This document shows, in pieces, positions 5,341 to 6,080 of a stretch of 6,080 nt of DNA (position 1 is the first letter of the stretch; each line of letters opens with the position of its first letter). The stretch lies in assembly GCA_024643945.1 (NCBI GenBank), contig JAHELX010000390.1, positions 1-6,080 of the forward strand, written 5' to 3'. The translations under genes were made by a program, and so were the position numbers. The notes beneath the pieces are model-generated. The model was given only the letters and a program-made list of their open reading frames with translations, had not been told where the DNA came from and made no database searches. Source of the stretch: Anaerolineales bacterium. Its GTDB lineage: Bacteria; Chloroflexota; Anaerolineae; 4572-78; NAK82.

Positions 5341-6080
5341 ATTCTTCCGCCATGCCGGCGGCAATGCGCACCGTTTGAAAGTGAATATCAACCGTATCCT
5401 GCACCTGGCGGGCATAGCCCCCCGCCATCACGATAGCCACCGGAATACCTGCCCGCCGGCAGAGCTCAAGCACCATGCGGTCCCGTGCCGCCAGCCCGGC
5501 CTTGCTCAAAGCAAGTCGGCCCAACCTGTCTCCGGCATAAGGGTCAGCGCCAGCCAGGTAGATGACCAAATCAGCCCTCGCCAGTGCCAGGGCACGCTCG
5601 ACGCCGCCTTGCAGGGTTTCCAGGTAAGCACCGTCGCCCGTCCCATCTTCGAGTTCGATGTCCAGATCACTTCGTACTTTGTGAAAGGGAAAGTTCCGCG
5701 CCCCGTGGATGGAGAAGGTGAACACGGTAGGATCGCCGGCAAATATCGTGGCGGTGCCATCCCCCTGGTGGACATCACAGTCAATAATCACCACCCGCCC
5801 CGCCTTGCCTTCGGCTTGCACGGCCCGGGCGGCGATGGCGCTGTCGTTGAAAACACAGTATCCCTGGCCGTGATCAGGGAAAGCGTGGTGGGTACCTCCG
5901 GCCAAATTGACGGCAATGCCATCCAGCAGAGCAGCCCGACAGGTGTTGAGCGTGCCGCCAACCGAGCGCCGGGACCGCTCCACCAATTGAGGAGACCAGG
6001 GGAAGCCAATGCGTCGCATTTCCTTTGGCGTGAGGCGTCCGCTTTTCACCCGCTGCAGGTAATCTTCGTCATGGACGCGC
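5339..6080 (-). CDS. Histone deacetylase family (AcuC-like) protein, 5' end missing
   Basis: The visible 246 residues are the C-terminal part of a zinc-dependent deacetylase-fold hydrolase; the gene continues past the right edge. The frame is open through the edge, where [10 protein letters not shown] is a typical segment of the family, so the GTG at 6049 is not the real start. Counting from the first visible residue, catalytic His64-His65 lie in GGTHHAF, zinc ligands Asp102 and His104 in [10 protein letters not shown], the third ligand Asp179 in [12 protein letters not shown], and the transition-state tyrosine is Tyr212 in AGGYA. All key residues are present, so it should be active. Bacterial relatives act on acetyl-CoA synthetase (AcuC), acetylpolyamines or unknown acylated substrates; which applies here cannot be told. 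The stop overlaps the ribosome binding site of the DUF427 gene. Confidence 0.92.
   Translation of the reverse strand, partial: RVHDEDYLQRVKSGRLTPKEMRRIGFPWSPQLVERSRRSVGGTLNTCRAALLDGIAVNLAGGTHHAFPDHGQGYCVFNDSAIAARAVQAEGKAGRVVIIDCDVHQGDGTATIFAGDPTVFTFSIHGARNFPFHKVRSDLDIELEDGTGDGAYLETLQGGVERALALARADLVIYLAGADPYAGDRLGRLALSKAGLAARDRMVLELCRRAGIPVAIVMAGGYARQVQDTVDIHFQTVRIAAGMAEE

Noticed and set aside
5326..5415. Longer version of the DUF427 protein with 30 extra N-terminal residues
   Set aside because: It would overlap the deacetylase gene by 77 bases, the extra residues do not belong to the domain, and GAGGAG is correctly spaced only for the ATG at 5325.
6047..6049. GTG at 6049 as the true start of the deacetylase gene
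   Set aside because: The frame is open to the window edge and the residues before it (VHDEDYLQR) are typical of the family, so the gene begins outside the window.

Overview
The window looks like a piece of a Chloroflexota chromosome (Anaerolineae or Caldilineae type). This is inferred from protein flavour and moderately high GC; no marker gene is present. Supporting signs are a bacterial stay-green homologue, a fasciclin (FAS1) surface protein with a Gram-positive-style LPATG sorting tail, a lipoprotein HtrA, and strong AGGAG-type ribosome binding sites. Every gene lies on the minus strand, so transcription runs from high to low coordinates.

Layout, in transcription order. (1) 6080-4831: a histone-deacetylase-family gene, its 5' end cut by the window edge, followed by a small DUF427 gene whose ribosome binding site abuts the deacetylase stop codon. 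(2) 4830-4629: an intergenic region with an 11-bp-periodic TTAACC array, an inverted repeat and an extended -10 promoter without a -35. (3) 4628-2692: L-lactate dehydrogenase and an aldo/keto reductase, overlapping as ATGA, thus a translationally coupled redox operon. (4) 2692-2516: a decayed fragment of a major-facilitator transporter, abutting the reductase stop codon. (5) 2484-1167: a promoter with palindromes and an HtrA-type periplasmic/extracytoplasmic serine protease lipoprotein, closed by a hairpin at 1098-1122. (6) 1065-205: a near-perfect consensus promoter overlapped by palindromes, a leader of about 160 nt, and the FAS1 protein, closed by a strong intrinsic terminator. (7) 107-1: the first 35 codons of a stay-green (Mg-dechelatase family) protein, starting with GTG and leaving the window.

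No integrated biochemical system is evident. The gene set reads as ordinary housekeeping and envelope functions: NAD(P)H-linked carbonyl chemistry, envelope protein quality control and a surface adhesin. The parts most worth a second look are the non-coding ones: the FAS1 promoter, the lactate dehydrogenase control region, the FAS1 leader and the transporter remnant. The partial stay-green gene at the edge is also notable. No mobile element, CRISPR array, tRNA or rRNA was seen.
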